Source: Streptomyces sp. 840.1 (lineage in GTDB: Bacteria; Actinomycetota; Actinomycetes; Streptomycetales; Streptomycetaceae). From it: DNA of 64,000 nt. Location of the stretch: positions 5,074,001-5,138,000 of the forward strand of contig NZ_RJUU01000001.1 of assembly GCF_003751445.1 (NCBI RefSeq), written 5' to 3'. Below the pieces are notes generated by a model. It did not search any database. It was not told the DNA's origin and was given only the letters and a program-made list of their open reading frames with translations. A program made the translations under genes and the position numbers. Position 1 is the first letter of the stretch, and each line of letters begins with the position of its first letter. Shown here one piece after another: positions 9,988-17,271 of the stretch.

Positions 9988-10280
9988 CGGCCGGCTCCTT
10001 CGGGTGACGTGCTCTGCTGTGCGGCGAGTTCGAAGCCGTCCCCGAACTCCTCGGCGAGGATGCCGAGCCGTTCGAAGTTGGCCAGGGTGTCCAGGGCGGA
10101 GGCCTCGTCGAGGCGCTGGATGGCGAAGCCGACGTGCACGATGACGTACTCACCGACGGTCACATCGGGGATGTACTGGAGGCAGACCTCCTTGCGCACG
10201 CCGCCGAAGTCGACCTCGGCCATCACGGTGCCGTCGACTTCCGCGGTACTGAGGACACGCCCCGGAACAGCCAGACACAT
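9984..10280 (-). CDS. hypC: hydrogenase maturation chaperone HypC (stand-alone copy)
   Basis: A 98-residue HypC/HybG/HupF chaperone. It starts MCLAVPGRV, and Cys2 is the residue that contacts HypD and the large-subunit precursor. The β-barrel pattern ([36 protein letters not shown]) and a helical tail follow. It lies between hypF and hypD and overlaps hypD by ATGA. A second HypC domain is fused to HypF next door, so this operon encodes two versions; this one is the likely direct partner of HypD. Confidence 0.93.
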   Translation of the reverse strand: MCLAVPGRVLSTAEVDGTVMAEVDFGGVRKEVCLQYIPDVTVGEYVIVHVGFAIQRLDEASALDTLANFERLGILAEEFGDGFELAAQQSTSPEGAGR

Positions 10281-10328
10281 GGTTCCTCTTCTCTGTGGGT
10301 CCCCCGGGGTACGGGAGGTGCGAGGCGG

Positions 10329-12893
10329 TCAGCCCGCCGCGGCGATCATGAGCTGGCCGAGCGCGATCCCGCCGTCGTTCGGCGGCAGCAGCCTCGGCCG
10401 CAGGACGGTGAAACCTCTCTCGGCCAGACCGTGTTGCGCCGCTTCGAGCAGTACCGCGTTCTGGAAGACACCGCCGCCCAGAGCCACGGTGCCGAGACCG
10501 GTCTGCGTGCGGCAGCGGTCCGCGAGTTCGGTGATCAGCGTGGCGACGGACGCGTGGAAGCGTGCGGCGACCAGCCCGGCGGGGACGCCCGCCCGTACGT
10601 CGGACACCACGGCCCGCACGACCGGGCCCGGGTCCGCGACCGAGGGCTCCTCGCCCGCGCCGGGCCGGATCCCGAAGCGGTAGCCGTCCTCGGGGGCCAC
10701 CGGGGAACCGGCTGCGCCGCGGGCCGCGCCCTCCAGCTCCATGGCGGCCTCCGCCTCGTACGCCACCTCGTGCCGGAGGCCGGCCAGGGACGCGACGGCG
10801 TCGAAGAGCCGGCCCATGCCCGACGTGGGCACACAGCCGAACCCGGTGGCGAACTGATGCGCCAGCACCTCGCGTTCGGCGGGCGGGCACGCGGCGACCG
10901 GCGGAATGTCCCCGTCCCAGGGGATGCCGGCCGTGTGCAGGTGGGCGAGGGCCATCCGGTACGGGCGCAGCACACTCGCGTCGCCCCCGGCCAGCGGTAC
11001 GTAACCCAGGTGCGCGGCCCTGCGGAAGGAGGCGTAACCCGCCACCAGGACCTCACCGCCCCAGGCCGCCCCGTCGTCGCCGTGCCCGGTGCCGTCGAAG
11101 GCGATGCCGATCACGCGCTCGTCCTTGCCCAGCCCGTGCTCGGCCATCACGGAGGCGATGTGCGCGTGGTGGTGCTGGACCGTGCGGACCGGCCGCCCGG
11201 CCGCGTGCGCGCGGGCCCAGCCGGCGGAGTGGTAGCCGGGGTGCCGGTCGGCCACCAGCTGGGCGGGCGCCACCCCGGTGAGGTCTTCCAGGTGCTTCTC
11301 GGTCCTGGTCAGCGCGTCCACCGTGGCCAGGTCGTCCATGTCGCCGATGTGCTGGCTGAGCCAGGCGTAGCGGCCCTCGCCCAGCGCGCAGGTGTTCTTG
11401 AGGTCGGCGCCCACGGCGAGCGTCGGCTCCACCTCGAAGGGCAGCGCGATCGGCAGGGGCGCGTATCCGCGAGAGCGGCGGACCGGCAGTTCGGCGCCGG
11501 CCACCCAGCGGCTGACCGAGTCGTCGCACGGCACGTGGATGCGCCGGTCGTGCCGCAGCCAGCCGTCCACCAGCGGGGCCAGCCGGGTCAGCGCGTCCGC
11601 GTCGTCCGTGACGATCGGCTCGCCCGAGAGATTGGCCGACGTCATCACCAGCGCGTCCGGCCCCGGCCGGTCGTCCCCGAGGCCGAAGAGCAGCACGTGC
11701 AGGGGGGTGTACGGAAGCAGCAGCCCGAGGTCGGGGCTCCCGGGCGCCACGGCGGCAGACACCCCGGAGCCGTCCCCGGCCCCGTCCCCGGAGAGCCGGG
11801 GCAGCAGAACGATGGGCCGGCGGCCGCCGGTCAGGAGTTCCTCGTCCTCGGCCGTCACGGTCACCAGCTCCCGCGCCACGTCGAGCCCCGGCACCATCAC
11901 CGCGAAGGGCTTGCCGCCGCGCCGCTTGCGCCGGCGCAGCTCGGCCACGGCCGCGTCGTCGCGGGCGTCGCACACCAGGTGGTAGCCGCCGAGCCCCTTG
12001 ACCGCGAGGATCCCGCCGTCGGCGAGCAACTCCCGGGCACGGCGCAGCGCGTCCTCGTCGCGGCAGCGGGACACCCCGTCGCCGCCGACCAGTTCGAGCC
12101 GGGGCCCGCAGTCGGGGCACGCGATCGGCTGGGCGTGGAAGCGCCGGTCGCCCGGGTCCTCGTACTCCGCCCGGCAGGCCCCGCACATCTCGAAGTCCGC
12201 CATCGTGGTGGCGGCCCGGTCGTACGGGAGGCCGGTGACGATCGTGAAGCGGGGGCCGCAGTGCGTACAGGTGATGAACGGGTGGCGGTGGCGCCGGTTC
12301 GCCGGGTCGGCCAGCTCGTCCAGGCACTCCCGGCAGGTCGCGGTGTCCGGCGAGACGAGCGTCCTGGCCCGGCCGCCGTCACCGCCGGACACCTTGATGG
12401 TGAAGCCCGTACCGCCGCGCGTCGGCTGCTCGCTGGTGCGCACGTCCACGACGACCGCGAGCGGCGGGGCGTCGGCACGGAGCCGGCGGCCGAACTCCTC
12501 CACCGCGTCGGCGTCGCCCTCGACCTCGGCGAGCACCCCGTCGCCGGTGTTCGTCACCGTGCCCGTGAGCAGCAGCTCGGACGCGGTGACGTAGACGAAG
12601 GGCCTGAAGCCCACGCCCTGCACGACCCCGCACACCTCGAACCTGCGTCGGACGCGCTCGGCCCGGCCCCGGCCCATCATCTCCAGGCCCGACAGCGCCT
12701 CGCGGGCCTTCGCCCGGTCGATCAGCTCGACGGCGAAGCCCATGTGCAGAAGCACCCAGTCGTCGCGGCCGGGTGCCTCGTCGAGCATGCCGATGTTGAC
12801 GCGGCGCCTGGCGCCCTCCACATCGACCAGAGCCAGCTGGCCCGCATACCCGTCCACGATCTCCACGACGCGACCAGGAATGCCCAGGCACAT
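10329..12893 (-). CDS. hypF: HypC-HypF fusion: chaperone domain joined to carbamoyltransferase HypF
   Basis: One uninterrupted frame of 854 residues. Residues 1 to about 82 are a full HypC domain (MCLGIPGRVVEIVDG, VNIGMLDE, LLHMGFAVE). HypF follows directly: an acylphosphatase-like domain (CGVVQGVGFRPFVYV, about 88-102), zinc-finger cysteine pairs (CREC, CTHC, CGAC, CPDC), a YrdC-like domain (GILAVKGLGGYHLVCDA; TSANLSGEPIV) and a Kae1-like domain (HHHAHIASVMAEHG; GIAFDGTGHGDDG; ALGGGVFQNAVL). HypF makes carbamoyl-adenylate from carbamoyl phosphate and passes carbamoyl to HypE. HypC and HypF are normally separate, so the fusion is unusual; an assembly indel that removed a stop is the alternative. 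The upstream protease gene ends two bases before the start. Confidence 0.9.
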   Translation of the reverse strand: MCLGIPGRVVEIVDGYAGQLALVDVEGARRRVNIGMLDEAPGRDDWVLLHMGFAVELIDRAKAREALSGLEMMGRGRAERVRRRFEVCGVVQGVGFRPFVYVTASELLLTGTVTNTGDGVLAEVEGDADAVEEFGRRLRADAPPLAVVVDVRTSEQPTRGGTGFTIKVSGGDGGRARTLVSPDTATCRECLDELADPANRRHRHPFITCTHCGPRFTIVTGLPYDRAATTMADFEMCGACRAEYEDPGDRRFHAQPIACPDCGPRLELVGGDGVSRCRDEDALRRARELLADGGILAVKGLGGYHLVCDARDDAAVAELRRRKRRGGKPFAVMVPGLDVARELVTVTAEDEELLTGGRRPIVLLPRLSGDGAGDGSGVSAAVAPGSPDLGLLLPYTPLHVLLFGLGDDRPGPDALVMTSANLSGEPIVTDDADALTRLAPLVDGWLRHDRRIHVPCDDSVSRWVAGAELPVRRSRGYAPLPIALPFEVEPTLAVGADLKNTCALGEGRYAWLSQHIGDMDDLATVDALTRTEKHLEDLTGVAPAQLVADRHPGYHSAGWARAHAAGRPVRTVQHHHAHIASVMAEHGLGKDERVIGIAFDGTGHGDDGAAWGGEVLVAGYASFRRAAHLGYVPLAGGDASVLRPYRMALAHLHTAGIPWDGDIPPVAACPPAEREVLAHQFATGFGCVPTSGMGRLFDAVASLAGLRHEVAYEAEAAMELEGAARGAAGSPVAPEDGYRFGIRPGAGEEPSVADPGPVVRAVVSDVRAGVPAGLVAARFHASVATLITELADRCRTQTGLGTVALGGGVFQNAVLLEAAQHGLAERGFTVLRPRLLPPNDGGIALGQLMIAAAG

Positions 12894-12895
12894 GA

Positions 12896-13441
12896 TCAGG
12901 ATCTCCGGGGTTCGGCGCCTTTCACGGACGCGGTGGGTACGGGCGGCCGGTCCGGCACGAGCTGTCGGACCAGGGTGTGCACTGTCTGTACGGCCTCGGG
13001 CAGCGCGTTCTCGACGGCTTCGCTGAGCCCGATGCCCTCCTCGACTCCGGCGGGTGTGCAGCCGACGAGGTAGGTGAGCGGAAGAGTACCGCCCAATTGA
13101 TCCAGGTTTGCAAGGACAGCGACCGGATTCATCCCATGGGCATCGAATTCACCCGTACCGAGGTCCTCCGCGCCGATGCGCAGCACGGTCAGCTCCCCGG
13201 GCGCTCCGCCACCCGGGTAGGCGTCGACCAGCACCAGCGCGTCGTACCCGTCCAGCAGGTCGTACGCGAGGTGCATGCCGCGGATGCCGTAGTCCACCAC
13301 CCGTGCCTGCGGCGGCAGTCCGCCGTCCCGGGCCAGCCGGCGGACGGCCTCCGGGCCGAACCCGTCGTCGCCGAGGAACAGATTGCCGATGCCGGCCACC
13401 AGTACCCGCTGGGCCGTGCCCGGTTCGCTTGTCGTCGTCAT
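12896..13441 (-). CDS. hydrogenase maturation endopeptidase (HycI/HyaD family)
   Basis: A 181-residue peptidase predicted to cleave the C-terminal extension of the hydrogenase large subunit after Ni insertion. Typical features are the N-terminal VAGIGNLFLGDDGFGPEAV with the metal-binding Glu near residue 31, VVDYGIRGMHLAYDL with the second acidic ligand, VLVDAYPGG, and a late His (FDAHGMNPV). It sits between the 39-aa peptide and hypF. Its substrate is presumably HhyL, whose DPCLPCGVH is followed by about 20 further residues. Confidence 0.9.
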   Translation of the reverse strand: MTTTSEPGTAQRVLVAGIGNLFLGDDGFGPEAVRRLARDGGLPPQARVVDYGIRGMHLAYDLLDGYDALVLVDAYPGGGAPGELTVLRIGAEDLGTGEFDAHGMNPVAVLANLDQLGGTLPLTYLVGCTPAGVEEGIGLSEAVENALPEAVQTVHTLVRQLVPDRPPVPTASVKGAEPRRS

Positions 13442-13454
13442 CGGTGCCGGCGGC

Positions 13455-13574
13455 TCACATCGAGCGGATGCGCAGATAGCGGCGGACGTCGGGGATCGAC
13501 TTGACGCCGACGCACACGGCGACCAGCGCCACGGCCGCCGCCACGCCGGCGGTGATGATGCCCAGGGTCTTCAC
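13455..13574 (-). CDS. 39-residue single-span membrane peptide (DUF6893-like)
   Basis: A very small gene that starts at GTG 13574, overlapping the stop of the 464-aa gene as GTGA. It encodes one hydrophobic helix (IITAGVAAAVALVAVCVGV, about residues 6-24) and a basic tail ending in RRYLRIRSM. I recognise it as a DUF6893-like small protein of hydrogenase loci. The coupled start, operon position and membrane-helix composition argue that it is real. A role as membrane anchor or assembly subunit for the hydrogenase is inference; HhySL itself has no obvious membrane segment. Confidence 0.75.
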   Translation of the reverse strand: MKTLGIITAGVAAAVALVAVCVGVKSIPDVRRYLRIRSM

Positions 13575-14965
13575 GATCGGTTCTCCTCTCGGTGCCGCGC
13601 CGTCTCCTCGACGGTCAGCGGGGTCAGTTCGTCGGGTGCGAAGTAGAAGTAGCGGCCGTACCAGTCGTGCAGGTCCGACGCCGGGTCGTCGACGAGGACC
13701 AGGGCGACGTGCGTGCCGCCGTCCACGTCCGAGAGCACCGCGGTCACCCGGGCCACCTGGCCGGCGAAGAACAGGTCCTGCGCGTCGGCGCGCCGGGACG
13801 GATGTACGCGCACCAGGCTGTCCTTGGCCACCCGGACCCCGTCGATCACCACCGCGTCGCTGTCCGGCCGCACCGAGGCATCGGCCGCCGGGTCCCACCA
13901 CGGGGCGCCCGCGGTGTCGAAGGCGGCGGACCCCACGTCGTCCGGGGGGCGCACCTCGGCTTCGGGACGCGGCAGGTGCGGGTCGCGCAGCAGCCCGTGC
14001 AGCTCCTGGAGCGCGGAGGGCGACATGCCGTCGCACCGGTCGATGATCTCCCGGGCGCGCGGGTCGGTGGCCCGCGCCTCCGCCTTCTCCGCCTCCGTCA
14101 TGGTCATCACCCGGAGGGTCAGGATCTCGTCGATCTCGGTCGAGTCGAACAGGGCGCCGGGGCTCTGCTCGGCGACCTCCGGGTAGTCGTACAGGATGAT
14201 CGGCGCCCCGAGCAGGACGTCCGTCGTCCCCTTCGGGCCGGCGAGCACCGGCCAGCACCTGTTCTGCCGGCAGCGCCCCGCGGCGGCCGCCGCCCCGGCG
14301 GGCGGTTCGAGCAGCGAGACGAACTCCGCGTCGTGCGCCCGCAGCAGCAGATGCGCGCCGATCAGCGAGGACCGGATCGCGGCGTCCTTGGTGTCCACCG
14401 GCTCCTGGTGCTCGTTGCTCACCGCCACCGTGAGTCGCGTGCAGCCGTCGTCCACGACGGCCTCCGTACGGATGCGGACCGCCAGCGGCAGCCGCCGCCG
14501 CACGATCCGGCCCACCACCGCGCCATGCGCGTCGGTGAGCGGCTCGCTGTCCTCCCCGCCGGAGACCTCGTGGACGGTGTCCACCGCCTCACCCAACGGC
14601 AGCGCGGCCAGCACGATCTCCCGCTCGACCGCCTCGTCCCACGACATCACTTCGGCCCCGTCCACGGTCAGCCGCTCGACCGGCTCCTCCACCCCGTCCG
14701 CGTCCCGGCTCCGCACTTCGCGGACCTGGAGCTGGAGGAAGCGCAGATGCACGGTGACGGCGGCGGGTCCCTCGTGCGGTGCCAGCAGGACCTGGGTCTC
14801 CATCCCCGGCCGCTCACCGAAGCTCGCCGCCGAGGCGTTCGGCGGGCCGAGCACCCCGAACTGCCAGCGCGAGCGGTTCTTGTGCGAGCTCGCGCGGTAC
14901 GGGTAGAGCAGATAGCCCTCGTACAGGACGGCGTCCGCGATCGAACGCACCTGGTCAAGGCTCAC
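13571..14965 (-). CDS. conserved hydrogenase-operon protein, 464 aa, function unknown
   Basis: A 464-residue soluble protein with no domain that I can name. It begins MSLDQVRSIADAVLYEGYLL and has a β-rich N-terminal half. A two-cysteine element (GRCRQNRCWPVL, about residue 240) and a C-terminal segment with many Asp (VIDGVRVAKDSLVRVHPSRR, FFAGQVARVTAVLSDVDGG) resemble neither Hyp proteins nor redox enzymes. The stop is overlapped by the 39-aa peptide. Similar proteins accompany group 1h hydrogenases in actinobacteria, so a dedicated assembly or partner function is likely, but this is inferred from context. Confidence 0.8.
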   Translation of the reverse strand: MSLDQVRSIADAVLYEGYLLYPYRASSHKNRSRWQFGVLGPPNASAASFGERPGMETQVLLAPHEGPAAVTVHLRFLQLQVREVRSRDADGVEEPVERLTVDGAEVMSWDEAVEREIVLAALPLGEAVDTVHEVSGGEDSEPLTDAHGAVVGRIVRRRLPLAVRIRTEAVVDDGCTRLTVAVSNEHQEPVDTKDAAIRSSLIGAHLLLRAHDAEFVSLLEPPAGAAAAAGRCRQNRCWPVLAGPKGTTDVLLGAPIILYDYPEVAEQSPGALFDSTEIDEILTLRVMTMTEAEKAEARATDPRAREIIDRCDGMSPSALQELHGLLRDPHLPRPEAEVRPPDDVGSAAFDTAGAPWWDPAADASVRPDSDAVVIDGVRVAKDSLVRVHPSRRADAQDLFFAGQVARVTAVLSDVDGGTHVALVLVDDPASDLHDWYGRYFYFAPDELTPLTVEETARHREENRS

Positions 14966-14999
14966 AGGACCACCTCTTCCGAACCCGCCCGGTCAGGGC

Positions 15000-15683
15000 T
15001 CATCGTGGGACCGCCTCGTCCGGGAGCGCCGGTCCGACGCCCACCGGACCCATCTCGTCGTGTCCGGCCAGGAGTGCCTGGACCGTCTCGTCCCAGCTGA
15101 TCAGCCCGCGCCGGGCCCGGAAGTCCGCGAAGCGCGCCAGCACCTCGTGGTCCAGCCTGATCCACCCGGTGTTCGGGAAGTGCGCGGCCACCATTTGCCG
15201 CCACACCTCGACCGGCATGGCGTAGCGGGCCTCGCAGTCCCACGGCACCTGCTCGACCCCGAAGCCCTTGCTGCCGCGGGTGAAGACCGTGCCGGAGAAC
15301 ATCAGGGCGAGCGGCACCGAACCCTCGCCCAGGGCGTGCAGATAGCGGGAGCCGATCACATCGAAGTCGTAGGTGCAGGGCAGCGCGAGATCGACCTCAG
15401 CCGACCCGCTGAACCCCTGCACCGTGGTGTCGCAGCTCATCCACTGGAACGGTTTCAGGGTGTCCGTCCAGCGCTCCCGGCCGCCGAACAGGGCGTGCAG
15501 ACCGCTCTGTTCGGCATCGTCGTAGTGGCGCCGCTGCGGCTCGATGCGGACCTGGCAGTGCAGCGCGACGGCGTGGATGCGCCGGCCCGTCCGCTCCTCG
15601 ATCCGCAGCCTCGCCGTCAGCTGCGGCGATGCCGCGTACGGCTCGGCGAACATGTCGAGCACGGAGAACGCGAAGTCGTTCAC
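15000..15683 (-). CDS. DUF6084 family hydrogenase-associated protein
   Basis: A 227-residue protein starting at GTG 15683 (VNDFAFSVLDMFAEPYAASP), which overlaps the DUF5947 stop as GTGA. It matches what I know as DUF6084, found in group 1h hydrogenase operons. It is predicted soluble and β-rich, with conserved-looking aromatic runs (KPFQWMSCDTTVQGFSG; CTYDFDVIGSRYLHAL) and a C-terminal helical part. No cofactor motif is seen. It ends 34 bases before the 464-aa gene. Its role is unknown. Confidence 0.78.
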   Translation of the reverse strand: MNDFAFSVLDMFAEPYAASPQLTARLRIEERTGRRIHAVALHCQVRIEPQRRHYDDAEQSGLHALFGGRERWTDTLKPFQWMSCDTTVQGFSGSAEVDLALPCTYDFDVIGSRYLHALGEGSVPLALMFSGTVFTRGSKGFGVEQVPWDCEARYAMPVEVWRQMVAAHFPNTGWIRLDHEVLARFADFRARRGLISWDETVQALLAGHDEMGPVGVGPALPDEAVPR

Positions 15684-16333
15684 GGCGCCCCGATCCCCTC
15701 GGCCGGCCGGCTGCGGTCCGCCACCCGGGCGAAGAAGGCGTCCATCGCGGTGCGTGCCTCGGAGCCGCCGTCGAAGCCGCGCCACAGCGTGCGCAGCTGC
15801 CCCACCAGCTCGTAACAGGCGTCGATCGGCACCAGGTGGCACGAGCCGCCGCCCCCGGCCGTGCGCCGGATCAGCAGCGCCTCGACATCGGGGCGCAGGC
15901 CGGCCAGCTCCGGGCTCGCCTCGACGACGGCCTCCCAGGCGTCCAGCGGCAGTTCCGACTCGGTGGCCCCGGCCGGACCCGGGTAGAACGCGACCATCCG
16001 GTCCTGCACGGAGTTGCGGAAGAGGAAGGCGAGCCCGACCGGGATCTGCAGCTCGTCCCAGGCCCGCCCGTCGACCGTCAGACCGGCGAAGTGCAGATAG
16101 CGCTCGGGCACCGCCCGGTAGCGCAGCTGCGCCCCCTCGTCGGTGAACAGCAGGTAGCAGGCCCGGCAGCCGCACATCAGGGCGCGGCTGTCGAGGTTCA
16201 CCACATGCGAGTGCTCCTGGCCGATCGGCTCGGCGCACATCTCGCAGCGCTCCCCGGCGGCCGGCTGCGGCCGGTTCCGGCTGAGCCGCAGCAGCGTCGA
16301 CGCCGGGGACGCGGAACGCCCTGCCGCGATCAC
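15680..16333 (-). CDS. DUF5947 family Cys-rich protein
   Basis: A 217-residue protein starting at GTG 16333, which overlaps the upstream stop as GTGA. Near residues 26-65 it carries CEMCAEPIGQEHSHVVNL, then CGCRACYLLF. That is a CxxC / two-His / CxCxxC arrangement suited to zinc or an Fe-S cluster. The remainder (LAGLTVDGRAWDELQIPVGL) is globular. DUF5947 is a recurrent member of actinobacterial group 1h hydrogenase operons. Metal binding is inferred from the cysteines; whether it carries electrons or assembles clusters is open. Confidence 0.8.
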   Translation of the reverse strand: MIAAGRSASPASTLLRLSRNRPQPAAGERCEMCAEPIGQEHSHVVNLDSRALMCGCRACYLLFTDEGAQLRYRAVPERYLHFAGLTVDGRAWDELQIPVGLAFLFRNSVQDRMVAFYPGPAGATESELPLDAWEAVVEASPELAGLRPDVEALLIRRTAGGGGSCHLVPIDACYELVGQLRTLWRGFDGGSEARTAMDAFFARVADRSRPAEGIGAP

Positions 16334-17271
16334 GGCGCCACCGTCACGGGCACCGAAACGGAGACCTCGCCGCCCTCCGACAGCAGCGGCAGCGGGGCCA
16401 GGTGGGCGCCGTCCTCGTCGAGGCAGACACCCGCCCGCCGCACGTCGTAGTGCGCCCGGCAGCCGGCGCAGCGCAGGATCGCGTCGCCCGAGCCACCGCC
16501 CAGCCGCCGCGCCAGCGCCGCACCCTCGAACGGCCGCTCGCAGCGCGCGCACCGGTCCTCGAAGGCGAAGAGATCCCTGCCCACCCGGCAGGCCACCACC
16601 GGCATCCGGCCGACCTCGACCCGGGCCACGGTGCCGGACTCAAGACCCGACAGCTCCGGGACGACCTCCCAGGACGCGCCGTCCCCGGGGGCCGCCCCGG
16701 CGTCGGTGTGCAGCCGCGCGAACAGCGAGTCCACCGGCACCAGCGGCTCCGCCGCCCCGGACTCCTCGGCGGCGGTCTCGACCTCGATCGAGGTGATCTC
16801 CGGAGCCGCCGCCTCCACCGCGCCCTGCACGGCCAGCTTCAGCGTGACCGAGGACGACGGGCAGCCGTCGCAACTGCCCAGCAGCCGCAGCCGGACGGTG
16901 CCCTCGTCGGTGACGGCGAGCAGCTCGACGTCACCGCCGTGCGAGCCCAGATAGGGCCGCACGCTCTCCAGCGCCTGCTCGACCCTGGTCTCCACGCCGT
17001 ACGGGTGCAGCCCGTGCACCAGCAGGACACTGGCCACCAGATCGTCACCGGCCAGCGCGGCCAGCACGCCGTCGTCCAGCCGCCCCTGCTCGTGCACGAG
17101 GTCGAGCAGCCGCTCGAGGCCCGCGCCGTAGAAGTCGACGACCAGCCGCACCAGTTCCTCGCTGCGCTCGCGGGCGACCGCGCCCCCCGAGCCGCTGGCG
17201 GCGATCAGGGTGTCGATACGGTCACCGGTGGCCCGCCAGTCGGGCGCCGGCGGGGCGTCCTGCCGCGCCAT
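16330..17271 (-). CDS. NifU C-terminal domain fused to a tetra-Cys Rieske-like domain
   Basis: A 313-residue protein whose ATG overlaps the hhyL stop by one base. After a helical N-terminus comes a NifU-type scaffold domain (RPYLGSHGGDVELLAV; LGSCDGCPSSSVTLKL, about residues 115-160), whose CxxC holds transient Fe-S clusters. The C-terminal 100 residues have the Rieske spacing, but both His ligands are replaced: CARCERPFEG in place of CxH, and CAGCRAHYD in place of CxxH, leaving four Cys. Such a site would suit a rubredoxin-like iron, a Cys-ligated cluster or zinc. Position directly after hhyL suggests delivery of Fe-S clusters to, or electron exit from, the hydrogenase (inference). Confidence 0.85.
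   Translation of the reverse strand: MARQDAPPAPDWRATGDRIDTLIAASGSGGAVARERSEELVRLVVDFYGAGLERLLDLVHEQGRLDDGVLAALAGDDLVASVLLVHGLHPYGVETRVEQALESVRPYLGSHGGDVELLAVTDEGTVRLRLLGSCDGCPSSSVTLKLAVQGAVEAAAPEITSIEVETAAEESGAAEPLVPVDSLFARLHTDAGAAPGDGASWEVVPELSGLESGTVARVEVGRMPVVACRVGRDLFAFEDRCARCERPFEGAALARRLGGGSGDAILRCAGCRAHYDVRRAGVCLDEDGAHLAPLPLLSEGGEVSVSVPVTVAP

Noticed and set aside
10134..13073. Long rightward open frame of 979 codons across the hyp genes
   Set aside because: It lies antisense to hypC, hypF and the protease, all with clear motifs; its product is low-complexity Arg/Gly/Pro/His/Asp-rich, as expected from a high-G+C shadow frame.
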